From assembly GCA_026413225.1 (NCBI GenBank), contig CM048557.1, positions 4,216,001 through 4,280,000 on the forward strand: 64,000 bases of DNA. Reading direction: 5' to 3'. Under the pieces are notes generated by a model. That model was not told the DNA's origin. It searched no databases and saw nothing but the letters and a program-made list of their open reading frames with translations. The translations under genes were made by a program, and so were the position numbers. Of the stretch, positions 44,401 through 52,700 are shown in pieces. The DNA comes from Otis tarda. Taxonomy: Eukaryota; Chordata; Aves; Otidiformes; Otididae. Position 1 is the stretch's first letter, and the number at the start of each line of letters is the position of its first letter.

Positions 44401-47230
44401 AAACCCGACCCACAGCATGTCTCCCCATTCTTCACAATTCACTGTTAGGCAGGCTGCAATGGAGAAAATGCTAGGACGAAGAGAAAAAAGAAATTCTACC
44501 CAGCTGACAATCTGACGTGAGGATGGGTCATCACAACTCTAAACACCACTGAATTATATTAAGACTTTTTTTGACAGACTAGCGTGTGTCTTCATCTGTG
44601 CTCCCACATATCTGCTTTTCTCTGTGGTGACTAAAAAGCCACACTCTCTTCTGAACTTTCTGAGTAGCTTTTCATGGAATGTAGCTGCACATTACACTTA
44701 ACACACCAAGTGCAGACTGTCAACGAAAGGACTGTTCAACTGTTCCCTCTTCCTACCTTATGCCTCCTCCCTTAAATGAGAACCAGTGATCATACAGTTG
44801 CATCATCCCTTTCAACCCAAACCATTCTATACAGCTGCACTGAGACACAGATCAGCTTGCTGACATAGTGGAAAACCATCCCACCAAAGGAAAAAAAACA
44901 CCCAAATGTTTTCTGTCAGATCAGTGAATAGATCTGATTCACTGCACAGCTGCATAATCACTACATAAGATTAAGCATAACTTGAAGCTACTCACAGATG
45001 CAGTAGCAGCACTTATCTTGGTGTGGCTGTCTACAGCAAGCTCAGAATATGTAAAGCTTCCTGCTCTGCACAGAAGGCTTGACAGATGGGGGATGTTTAT
45101 AGAAGGCAGTCAGTCTGCCAAAAAAAGATGGCATGTTCATTTTTTTGTAAATTAGATGACCTATTTCTATGCGAGATGCACCTCAGATCTTCTTTTTGAG
45201 AACACCTTGCTCACTACTTCTGTGTACAAAGGAGCTAAAGTCATCCACGGACTTTTAGTAGTAATATCACAGAAGAATAACTATGACAGGGAACAGAGTT
45301 TGAGAATGAAAGATCTGCTAGGGTGTACAGGTAGTCTACCTGAATATGCTTACAGTGTTAGTAAGACTAATTCCAAACAAAGCTGGAGAATAAATTTGAC
45401 TCATTGGACAAAATAATATCCTATATATCTAAACTCTGTCTAAACAATTAGAACTTCTGCTCACGTAATTCCTCTTCCAATACAATTCTGCTAATATAAT
45501 TTCATTTATTTTGAGATTTTTTAAAATACTGAGATGGAAAAGAGGTACAAGCTATGTAGCCTTTTCAGCTAGTCAGGATATTTTTGTTTCAAATTCTCCC
45601 AAACATTCAATATAATCATAACAAAATATTATTTCAAGAGAAATTTTTCACCTGTCTGCCAGGAAGGAGCCCTGAATTGTGGTAAAAGCGTAGATCCTGA
45701 AGAGACTGCTTGAGCGGTACGAGACTCAATAGCCGAGAGAAAATTCATAACTGAAGAAGTTTCCTTAGTGTTACTTCCAGCACTGTGCATACTGGTATCA
45801 AATATTCCTGAAAGACCTGGATGAGGTTGGAGGGAAAGGAGACGAAACAAACATAAGTTCATCTGAATTGTCTAAGAAGCTCAATCAAATAACAAGGATA
45901 TATATTCATAAGTCACTAAAAATAACCTATGAAACATTAGCAATATTATTAAAGTACATTGATTTTTCAGCGTTTAACTGTTTTGCAGTGTTGTAATTGT
46001 AAATTGGAACTTGAGTATAGTATATAGTGTATATATATTTTAAAATCTACTGTTAAATTTATGTTAAGTATGATGCTTAAAAATAATACTTAGGTCAACC
46101 AATAAAATTCTCCCTTCATCTGAAGATTCACTGTTCCACTTTTTACATGAACTGTTTAAACATTTACAGTTCCTTCTTAAACGGGTTCAACTTTTCTGTA
46201 TCAATCTTTTCCCACTTCAGGCAGCCTGTAGCAATTCGGACTCCTCTGCAGGACTGGCACAAGAGAAGCGGTTTTGGTTGCATTCCCTGTTTCAAACACC
46301 TCTATGTGCTCCCTGCTGCTCACAGCTTTCAACGCAGGGGGCTTCATGGGAAGCGCTGCAGAGATCCAGACTTCTGAGTAACTGAGATTATGTCAAGACT
46401 GCAGGGTCTGCACTCTGAAATCTTCTCTGCAGTTCTGACCCTCCATCGTCCTGATCGAGGAACCGGCCAAGAGACTGCAGATTCCAGCCAGCGCATGATC
46501 TCACTTATCTTTCCTTAGAAACTAGGTTGCAAAGCAAGCGCCAAGTGGTCATGCCCTGTCTTCTCCCGACACGGAGACAGGATATAATCACGATCACAGA
46601 CAGATCCTGATGAAGATGTAACATCATCTAACCTGCTACTAAATTTAAAGTAAGTTTTAACTTTCCCCAGCACTATGTCTTAGTTTGCACATATAAGCAC
46701 TAGTAACAGTGTGTTCCAGCTTGCGTTAGTTTTTCTATTTGCTTTAGTCTAAAAGAATTGGCACGATTTCTGCAGCTAGCTTTGAGGCATACTTCACATT
46801 TGGCCCTTATGCATAGGCGACAGCCTGAAAAGCTGTACTTTAAAGAATAAATGTAGTTTCTTTAAGAATCAACAATAAGTTATTGAGCATATCCCCCCCT
46901 TATGTTTTCCTTTCTACTTACGACATTTTGATAAAAGCTAACAACTGATTGTTAACTTTCTACTACTAATTTAGCTTTTCTAATATCACTTGCCACCACC
47001 TGCATGACAAACTCCCAATGATTATCAAATTCATCAACTTGAATCTAAATTATGTAACAGTTTTGAGTTTTTTTTTTTCTTTAGCTATTTAAGCTGTAAT
47101 CTCATTATATGGACAGTTACCAGTAGAATGGTGTGTAGCAGAGTATCCAGAAAGCTGATGAGAAGCTGTGTAGGTCTGTCTGTGAAGATCTGTTTCTGAA
47201 TGCGATGAATGTCCTCCTCCATAGCTTAAG
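23277..47230 (-). CDS. QSER1: QSER1, glutamine and serine rich protein 1 (exons 2-13; exon 1 outside window)
   Basis: Twelve exons join to 5359 nt with matching phases, giving 1785 codons after a split first codon, then TAA. Human QSER1 has 13 exons and about 1735 residues, so only exon 1 is missing. The N-terminal part ([41 protein letters not shown]) is the block shared with the paralogue PRR12. The large exon 4 is Ser/Gln-rich and largely disordered. Exon 8 carries a basic nuclear-localisation-like [10 protein letters not shown]. The C-terminal exons hold the conserved region assigned to DUF4211 ([20 protein letters not shown] onward). Human QSER1 is nuclear and has been reported to act with TET1 in keeping bivalent promoters and DNA methylation valleys free of methylation; that role here is inferred by orthology. 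No frameshift or stop was found. Confidence 0.96.
23418..24020 (-). other. QSER1: QSER1 intron 12
   Basis: 603-nt intron with a purine-rich GA stretch at 23431-23457 on the + strand; nothing else recognised. Confidence 0.85.
24021..24116 (-). CDS. QSER1: QSER1 exon 12
   Basis: 96 nt (32 codons), acceptor TTTGCAG|GA, donor CGAG|GTAAGT, phase 0 on both sides. Reads [20 protein letters not shown], then [12 protein letters not shown]. Confidence 0.96.
24117..25918 (-). other. QSER1: QSER1 intron 11
   Basis: 1.8-kb intron that carries the CR1 element at 24.56-24.96 kb in the antisense direction. The remainder is AT-rich with no other recognised feature. Confidence 0.85.
24555..24956 (+). mobile_element. 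CR1 LINE, 5'-truncated 3' end
   Basis: About 400 bp of avian CR1 3' sequence on the + strand. Recognisable parts are the TATGAGGACAGGCTGAGAGA opening, GATAGGACGAGGGGTAATGG, CACTGGAA with TTGCCCAGAGAGG, and the terminal GGTTGGACTAGATGG block ending in TTCTATGATT. It lacks a poly-A tail, as CR1 does. Relative to the family consensus there is a short internal deletion near 24632. It sits antisense in QSER1 intron 11. Confidence 0.95.
25919..26071 (-). CDS. QSER1: QSER1 exon 11
   Basis: 153 nt (51 codons), acceptor TTTAAAG|AA, donor ACAG|GTGAGT, phase 0 on both sides. Reads [20 protein letters not shown], then ISKIKM-like [20 protein letters not shown]. Confidence 0.96.
26072..27836 (-). other. 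QSER1: QSER1 intron 10
   Basis: 1.77-kb AT-rich intron. Short open frames only; no repeat family recognised. Confidence 0.8.
27837..27934 (-). CDS. QSER1: QSER1 exon 10
   Basis: 98 nt, acceptor CTTTTAG|AT, donor CAAG|GTATTA, phase 1 in and phase 0 out. Reads [20 protein letters not shown], then LRLDHTFK. It is too short to appear as a long open frame but is strongly conserved. Confidence 0.95.
27935..29220 (-). other. QSER1: QSER1 intron 9
   Basis: 1.29-kb AT-rich intron with a CA microsatellite at 29061-29077 and a T tract near 29148-29160 close to exon 9. Nothing else recognised. Confidence 0.85.
29055..29080 (+). repeat. (CA)n microsatellite
   Basis: Uninterrupted CA dinucleotides at 29061-29077, flanked by TATATA and GTATA, 140 nt downstream of the exon 9 donor on the minus strand. 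Confidence 0.9.
29221..29358 (-). CDS. QSER1: QSER1 exon 9 (start of DUF4211 region)
   Basis: 138 nt, acceptor TTTTCAG|AG, donor AATG|GTACAG, phase 1 on both sides. Reads [20 protein letters not shown], then [20 protein letters not shown]. Confidence 0.96.
29359..31006 (-). other. QSER1: QSER1 intron 8
   Basis: 1.65-kb intron. Open frames of 60-97 codons lie on both strands at 30.10-30.76 kb but have no recognisable domain and overlap one another antisense. Nothing else recognised. Confidence 0.8.
31007..31218 (-). CDS. QSER1: QSER1 exon 8 (basic NLS-like segment)
   Basis: 212 nt, acceptor TTGCAG|GA, donor GAAG|GTGAGG, phase 2 in and phase 1 out. Lys/Pro-rich: [20 protein letters not shown] followed by RKKWKEEF, a likely nuclear localisation signal, then an acidic Ser-rich end ([16 protein letters not shown]). 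Confidence 0.95.
31409..31476 (+). mobile_element. CR1 LINE 3' terminal fragment
   Basis: 68 bp with GGTTGGACTAGACGACC, AAGGTCCCTTCCAACTC and the terminal octamer-type repeat TTCTGTGATTCTGTGA, typical of the CR1 3' end. Extremely 5'-truncated. Confidence 0.92.
31850..32350 (+). mobile_element. Ancient CR1/L2-like LINE remnant
   Basis: Around 32087-32150 the + strand follows the CR1 3' region pattern: ATGATTAAAGGAACAGAAAG, then CCTGGCTTAGAC and GCTGAAAGATCTTG. It continues with AGAGAGGTGGAATCTGACTG and a stretch resembling the ACAATCA..ACT block. Strongly diverged; the boundaries are estimates. Confidence 0.5.
33567..33700 (-). CDS. QSER1: QSER1 exon 7
   Basis: 134 nt, acceptor TTTTTAG|TA, donor GCAAG|GTATTT, phase 0 in and phase 2 out. 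Reads [20 protein letters not shown], then [14 protein letters not shown], a block also found in PRR12. Confidence 0.96.
33701..34335 (-). other. QSER1: QSER1 intron 6
   Basis: 635-nt intron with a short C-rich run near 34216-34226 on the + strand; nothing else recognised. Confidence 0.85.
34336..34452 (-). CDS. QSER1: QSER1 exon 6
   Basis: 117 nt (39 codons), acceptor TGTATAG|GT, donor AACAGT|GTGAGT, phase 0 on both sides. Reads [20 protein letters not shown], then EFAATNS. The acceptor lacks a strong pyrimidine tract, but the peptide match is clear. Confidence 0.95.
34453..36052 (-). other. QSER1: QSER1 intron 5
   Basis: 1.6-kb intron. Its first part beyond the donor is an A/C-rich tract (35955-36032, read on the minus strand). 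The rest is AT-rich with nothing recognised. Confidence 0.85.
35955..36032 (-). repeat. A/C-rich low-complexity tract beside the exon 5 donor
   Basis: On the minus strand this reads as repeated AACCAAACC/AAAACC units starting about 20 nt after the exon 5 splice donor. It is low-complexity; related tracts occur elsewhere in the window. Confidence 0.85.
36053..36348 (-). CDS. QSER1: QSER1 exon 5
   Basis: 296 nt, acceptor TTCTTCAG|AA, donor TAAAG|GTAAAC, phase 1 in and phase 0 out. Begins [20 protein letters not shown] (Ala/Thr-rich) and ends with an acidic segment, [17 protein letters not shown]. The frame stays open past the donor to 35954, so intron read-through would not stop at once. Confidence 0.95.
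36349..38842 (-). other. QSER1: QSER1 intron 4
   Basis: 2.5-kb AT-rich intron holding a 54-bp tandem duplication close to the exon 5 acceptor and poly-A/ACC tracts at about 37.64-37.67 and 38.07-38.09 kb. Confidence 0.85.
36424..36530. repeat. 54-bp tandem duplication
   Basis: Two copies, offset by exactly 54 bases, of a unit containing CTTCTTTTCTGTTACAATAC and GAACTATTCTAGGAAAAA. One internal difference is visible (CATATC versus CATATT), so the duplication is recent. Confidence 0.95.
38843..42541 (-). CDS. QSER1: QSER1 exon 4 (large Ser/Gln-rich exon)
   Basis: 3699 nt, one uninterrupted reading frame of 1233 codons. Acceptor TTTTCCAG|GT, donor ATCAG|GTAAAA, phase 1 on both sides. Begins [20 protein letters not shown], the block shared with PRR12. 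It continues with long Ser/Gln-rich, probably disordered sequence including degenerate SQSQSYSS repeats (about 41.25-41.75 kb), and ends with an acidic/Ser stretch, [10 protein letters not shown]. Large size and low complexity are typical of this exon in the family. Confidence 0.97.
42542..45651 (-). other. QSER1: QSER1 intron 3
   Basis: 3.1-kb AT-rich intron; short open frames on the + strand only, no recognised repeat. Confidence 0.8.
45652..45816 (-). CDS. QSER1: QSER1 exon 3
   Basis: 165 nt, acceptor CATCCAG|GT, donor GACAG|GTGAAA, phase 1 on both sides. Reads [31 protein letters not shown] and [12 protein letters not shown], closely matching the PRR12/QSER1 N-terminal block. Confidence 0.97.
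45817..47120 (-). other. QSER1: QSER1 intron 2
   Basis: 1.3-kb intron. A GC-richer, unassigned segment lies at about 46.22-46.60 kb; the rest is AT-rich. Confidence 0.8.
47121..47230 (-). CDS. QSER1: QSER1 exon 2
   Basis: 110 nt, acceptor TTCCTTAG|CT, donor TACTG|GTAACT, phase 2 in and phase 1 out. Reads [20 protein letters not shown], then [17 protein letters not shown], equivalent to the PRR12 segment after its first exon. Entering in phase 2 means exon 1 must end with two bases of a split codon. Confidence 0.95.
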
Positions 47231-48682
47231 CTAAGGAAGAAATTAAACATCATTAATAAAAATATACAGCTATATATATAAAGTACAACTATGAAATCCC
47301 AACCAGAAGTCAAAGTTGTAGAAATAGAACACAAGCCCAAGGTCTGACAGATGTGGTTGTGCTAGGACATCACTAAAAATGTTAAGCAGTTAAAAAAAGT
47401 ACTACAAAACATAACGAACCAAAGGGAGGAACAACCCACAGAACAACCCCTTACAAAAATCAAAGTTGATCACAGAAAAGTCTACAAAGGACTAGGTCAG
47501 AAAGACAGAGGTCTTCCTAGTTCAACTGGAAGGATCACTGGATGGACACTTTTGGTAATGATTTAACGATGTAAAATCTGCAAAGCAGATGACTACAGAT
47601 ACATGCTCACTTCTGATTCCATTAAAACTTACAGGACCACATTTAATACAAAGGTTGGAATGACTAGGAAGTTGCGGGAGAAATATTTTTTCAAAGATTT
47701 TGTTAATTTTGGTATGATTCTAACAAAATTGACAGTAAGAGCACTAGCAAGTGACAAATCTCAGTCCTCAGACCTCTTAGCATTAAATAGCAGTTACTGA
47801 TCCACAGCTTTTATTTAAAGTTTTGAAATGAGTCATCTAAATGAACATGATGTTTTAATCAGGTTTAATGGAAGCAAACTGAAAATATACAGTGTCTGGG
47901 CCCATGCAAAAGCAATAATTAAGAAAAAGAAATGTGATCTAAACATCAAGCAACATTAGGAACCTGCCAAAAGTGCTAATGATTTCCAGAAAAAGGAGGG
48001 GAAAATAAAACAAAATCCCAAAGGTTTCAAGCTTCCACAGATTCAGCCCTGTACAGCACCTGTCACATGGAAAAAATGAATGCCAGCATGACAGAGTAAC
48101 CATTTATCTTCTTCTCTTCTTGCCTTTTGGACATTAAGTTTATAGGTAGCTGCTACTTACTCCATTGCACATGTGAGATTGCTTTAAGTTCAAAATTCGA
48201 TTGTAAACAGATGTGAAAAAACCCAAATGGTGAAACCCACAGCCCTCCCCACTGACTGCTGTAAGGGAGACTTCTCTTACCCTCTTTCATCCCCTGGGAT
48301 GAGGGGGCAGTCACTCTGCATAAGGGAAAAATTGAACACTTGATGCCAGGAATCATGACATCATGGGAAACTTTTATAGAAGTCATCAAATAATATAAAA
48401 ATTGGCAACGGTACTGGATTTGCTTCGTTTTCATTAAGACAACAAGAGGAGGCAGTGGAGATCTGATGAGCCTTTAAAAGCACTATGACCTCCCCACATA
48501 ATGAACTAGCAAAAGCCTGACACAAACACAGCACTTTAGACTTCTAGATGAACTTCCATGCCTGAGACACACTAACAGGGGATATATTTTCCATTTCAGC
48601 TGCTCACAGCATAGCAGTGCTCCTACAGTCAGTGTGCCAGACTAAGGCACAAGCCTGAAGAATGAAGTAAAATCCCCTGGGG

Positions 48683-48721
<39 letters not shown>
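48683..48721 (+). repeat. Poly-A run of 39 bases
   Basis: Longest homopolymer in the window, preceded by CCCCTGGGG. No recognisable element precedes it. Confidence 0.95.
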
Positions 48722-48725
<4 letters not shown>

Positions 48726-49715
48726 CTCAGCTACTGCTTTTCTCAGTTGCACTCACTGTCTAGCACTTTAACACCTTTCACAGCAATAATTACCTTCTGG
48801 AGAATCACCAAACCTCACTTCATAGTCAGCACACTGATGTGCTTATCTCGTACAGGATCTTTGCATAGTTTGACACCATGTATCAGCAACCGATGTCTAT
48901 TATATAGACTGAAATATAATGATTTGCATCATTACTATGGACAACTGGCAGGCATGACTGCATGACACTATAGGCTATTTTTTTTTATTTATAGCATTAA
49001 AAATTTTTAATATATCCAGAAAAAAAAATTACATAGTGTTTCACGCATAAAACATTATGCATGTAAGAAAGCCCATTTAAATGCAAATATTTTTACAAGG
49101 CAAATTTTAAAGTTAAAATGTTTTGGTTTTTTTTGACAAACTTGCATAGTTAGAAAAATCATAAAACTTAGGACACATGATGTTTTCTTCAGACTTCTTA
49201 AAAAAAAAAATGTGCTACACAAGAAAATAAGTTTCTAAGCCGAACCACAGTAACACAAGCACTGTTAGCAAGTATTACTCTCACTGACACAGACACTGAT
49301 CTGATCTTGTGAAAACTTTCCACGCGTAATAGGATTTACTCAGTTTTACTATCAAGTCTACTTAAACCACGACACTGACTTTTCTTTCATACATATTTAA
49401 AAGGCAAGTTGTGAAGTCATACTACATATATCGCTCATAGCGCGGAACACCTTCCTTTTCCTGTTTCAGGTATTTTCAGGCTGAGGCGCATGTTTGGCAT
49501 TGCAGTGGTGTTCTAGGCAAGTGGGCCTACACTTTGCAGCAAACATCCGTCCAGACGAGGTGAGACTCACAAAAACTGGTACAGATTACATCAAATAATA
49601 TTGCATTATTCCTCCTCTTACATTGTCACAGTAGAAGGTCATGAACAAAAAGTGGATGAATTTTATTTTAAATTAACCATCTGAAAAGTCTGGGAAATTG
49701 AAAAATTAGTTTTCT

Positions 49716-49779
49716 ATTTGGTTGGTTTTGGTTGGTGGGGTTTTTTTTTGTTTGTTTTTTTTGTTTGTTTGTTTTTTAA
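49716..49779 (+). repeat. T/G-rich low-complexity tract
   Basis: Repeated TTTGGTTGG and TTTGTTTG units, the reverse complement of the A/C-rich tracts seen elsewhere in the window. Confidence 0.85.
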
Positions 49780-52700
49780 TTTGACATTTCTGCTTACTCT
49801 GATTAGTTGGTGAAGATTGTGATTCATTTTTCCCTCTTCACTGCCTTGTAATAAACACCTTTTTGTAAAGGAAAGGTACAGTGTACGCAAAAACTATGTG
49901 ACAGCTTTACACACAAGGTTGCAGATGTGAGGCAGAATGCTCTGAACGATCAAAGTAACTTGCAAAAGAAACTTAGACAAAAAATTTGTAACACAGAGGT
50001 GGCTGGAATTAACACTGGGATACAAAATAACCTTTCGACCTAGTAGCTCAAAAACCACTAGAATCTCAGAATTCTAGTAATGAAGCATCGTAAGAATACT
50101 CAAAGTATCTGATGAGTTGGTTTTTTTTTAACATACAAACTCCCAGGTCATAGTTAACGCAACCGCAACCTCAAAAAATAACCTGTCTTTCAATAAAAGC
50201 ACTGCATTTATTAGAACAGTTAATTGTTTATTGTATAATTACTAGTTGCTGGAATGTAGATTGTTATCTCAAAAAAACCCTGCATGTATGTCTTCAGTTT
50301 ACATAAGCTTATCCTAAACACAAGCGCAGCAATCTGAAATAAGATTACTGCCTTAGGGTTTCTTTTTATAAAATTTAGCTTTTAAACCTACGAGCTTATA
50401 CAGCATGTAATTTGCATATCAAAAATTCATTAAGCGTGGCAAATAACATTATGGCTATCTAGCCTTTTGTACTCTGGTTTAAAAGTTTAAAATTCTGCAT
50501 GATTTCTCACTTGTACTGAAATGTCAGATTAGTTACTGAAGAAACACATTCACATTACTTGGTACTTTGTTATTTGTTATGGTTATTTGCTGTGTAGTGT
50601 TCCCAAAACACTTCCCCCTCATCCCTGATACACCACAGTGATTTCTCACTTCTACTGGCACAGCTAACTGCACAACGAGAGAGTGCAGAGAGTAAATACA
50701 AGTGTGACACACAAATTTGGAAAATAGTTCCCCCTGAAGTATTTTCACTGAAAAGGTCCATTTAATTTTAATATAATAGTTAAGTGTCCTTTCAGAGATG
50801 TCCTATAAAGAGCTATCACTATTTGTCATTGCTGTAATGATGCAACCAAGAAATCCTTATGACAATGAAAGTGAAACAACTTAAATATTAATCTGGTTCT
50901 TTTTCAGCTACACCAGTTGGGCTAATAGAAGATTATGACCCCTCCAGTAAAAGTACTGGAAGAAAATGTATGGTCTTCGCACTTAATTGTTACTAAATAC
51001 CTCAACTTTGACTTAGGACTCCTTTTTGTTAGCCCATGTTGAGTCTTTCCTGAATTAACTTTTCACATATCTGTTCATACTGCTATTCTTATGATAGTTT
51101 ATTTCCACTGCATTCCTCAATCTCATAGTTTCATATTAATTTAGGTCTCCAACTACAAAAGGTTATTGAGTTACATTGCACTAGCCACCCTCCTCACCTG
51201 CCAACACAATTCTCTGGTTTGCGCTTTACGCAAGTGATAGGAAGCATCACTTTTATAAGGAAACAAAATTTAGTTATGATAAGCACCAGACAGACAAGTA
51301 AGCTTTTATTTTTAATTCTCTCATTTTCTTCAGATAACCCTGCTCTCCTAGGCATCCATACAGAATGAAATACAGAAGTGAAAACACCTTAAATAAATAT
51401 CTTACTTTACTTAACACGCAGTACAAAAAGTATCATTACATGGAAAGGGGGCGTTTTCATCTTTCTACTTTATTTTCCAGATGAATTTTCATTAGACCTT
51501 AGCAATTTTTAAGAATTTTTTTAAGTTTAGTAACAGCAATTATTCAAGATCTAGGGAAACACATAATGCTCACGTGAAAAACAGACCTCAACTTTTAAGC
51601 AGCAAAGAACACTTCTGGGTGCAATACCTTGCTCTTTTGTTCTTAGGCACTCATAACTTCTGCCTCTGACATAAACGAAAATTGCTTAAAAACCACATTA
51701 AACCACAGAGCACTTTCAAAGTATGCAAATTGCGCAGGCTGTGCTCAAAGTGAAACTGGACACCTACCAGACAAGTAGCTGCAGAGGAAACTCCTGACTG
51801 CAGAAGAACTGGAAAGGCCCCTTGATCCCGCTGCCCAGAGAGGGGAAGCCTCAGCACCCCAACCTCGGGCTCTGCGCAGGCTGACAAGTTTGAGATCCAA
51901 AACAACCAAATCCAACAAAACAAAAGAAAGCAACCCAGTAAGCACCATATAAGTGATCAGATTTGAGGCAGACCAGGGAAGCAATTTGATCACATTTTTG
52001 GGCAGCCTCACCTAAAACAAGAAGAGCTTCCCGATTCCTGTGGGAAGATGGCTATGCATACAGACCATTTCTAAAGAAATCACCAGAAAGAAGATTAAAA
52101 ATACAGCGACAGCCTCATACTGACGAGGAAATCTCCTAAAACTCACACTTTACATTTTATCTGATTTGAGATACATGCGGTATAGGGGGAATACTACTCA
52201 AATTTCCCCCTCTACCCCAAGGCTCCGACACTTGGCAAAGGAGTCCCTCTCCAACCAGCTCTTCAGCTATGCAATACCGAGTTCCAGTCAGAGGCCGAAA
52301 GCAAAGCTGCTTAAGATCCAAACACCACAAAAAATGACAAATGCATTTCTAAATACTAAAAATACCATTCTAAATATAAGATATAGAAACTAATATGCAA
52401 CTTGTATCCCTTTTTGTCCACTATATTTAATTTTAAACATGTAAAATACATTTCCAGCTTGCATTACCTGCTTGCAGGTTCATCTTTAGAATGGGTTTTA
52501 TATTAGATACAATATTTAATATTTTGCTTAAATATTTATCTTTGATGATTTGCCTTTATTGGCAGCATCCTATGGAGACAGAAAGGAAGAGTATTACTTG
52601 GAAACATTACTTGAATGTAATATGGATAAAATGGAGGGTAAGTGGCCTTTTAGCCAGCTTGTGCTTCAGTTGCCCATTCTAACAGCCACTGAGTTCACCA

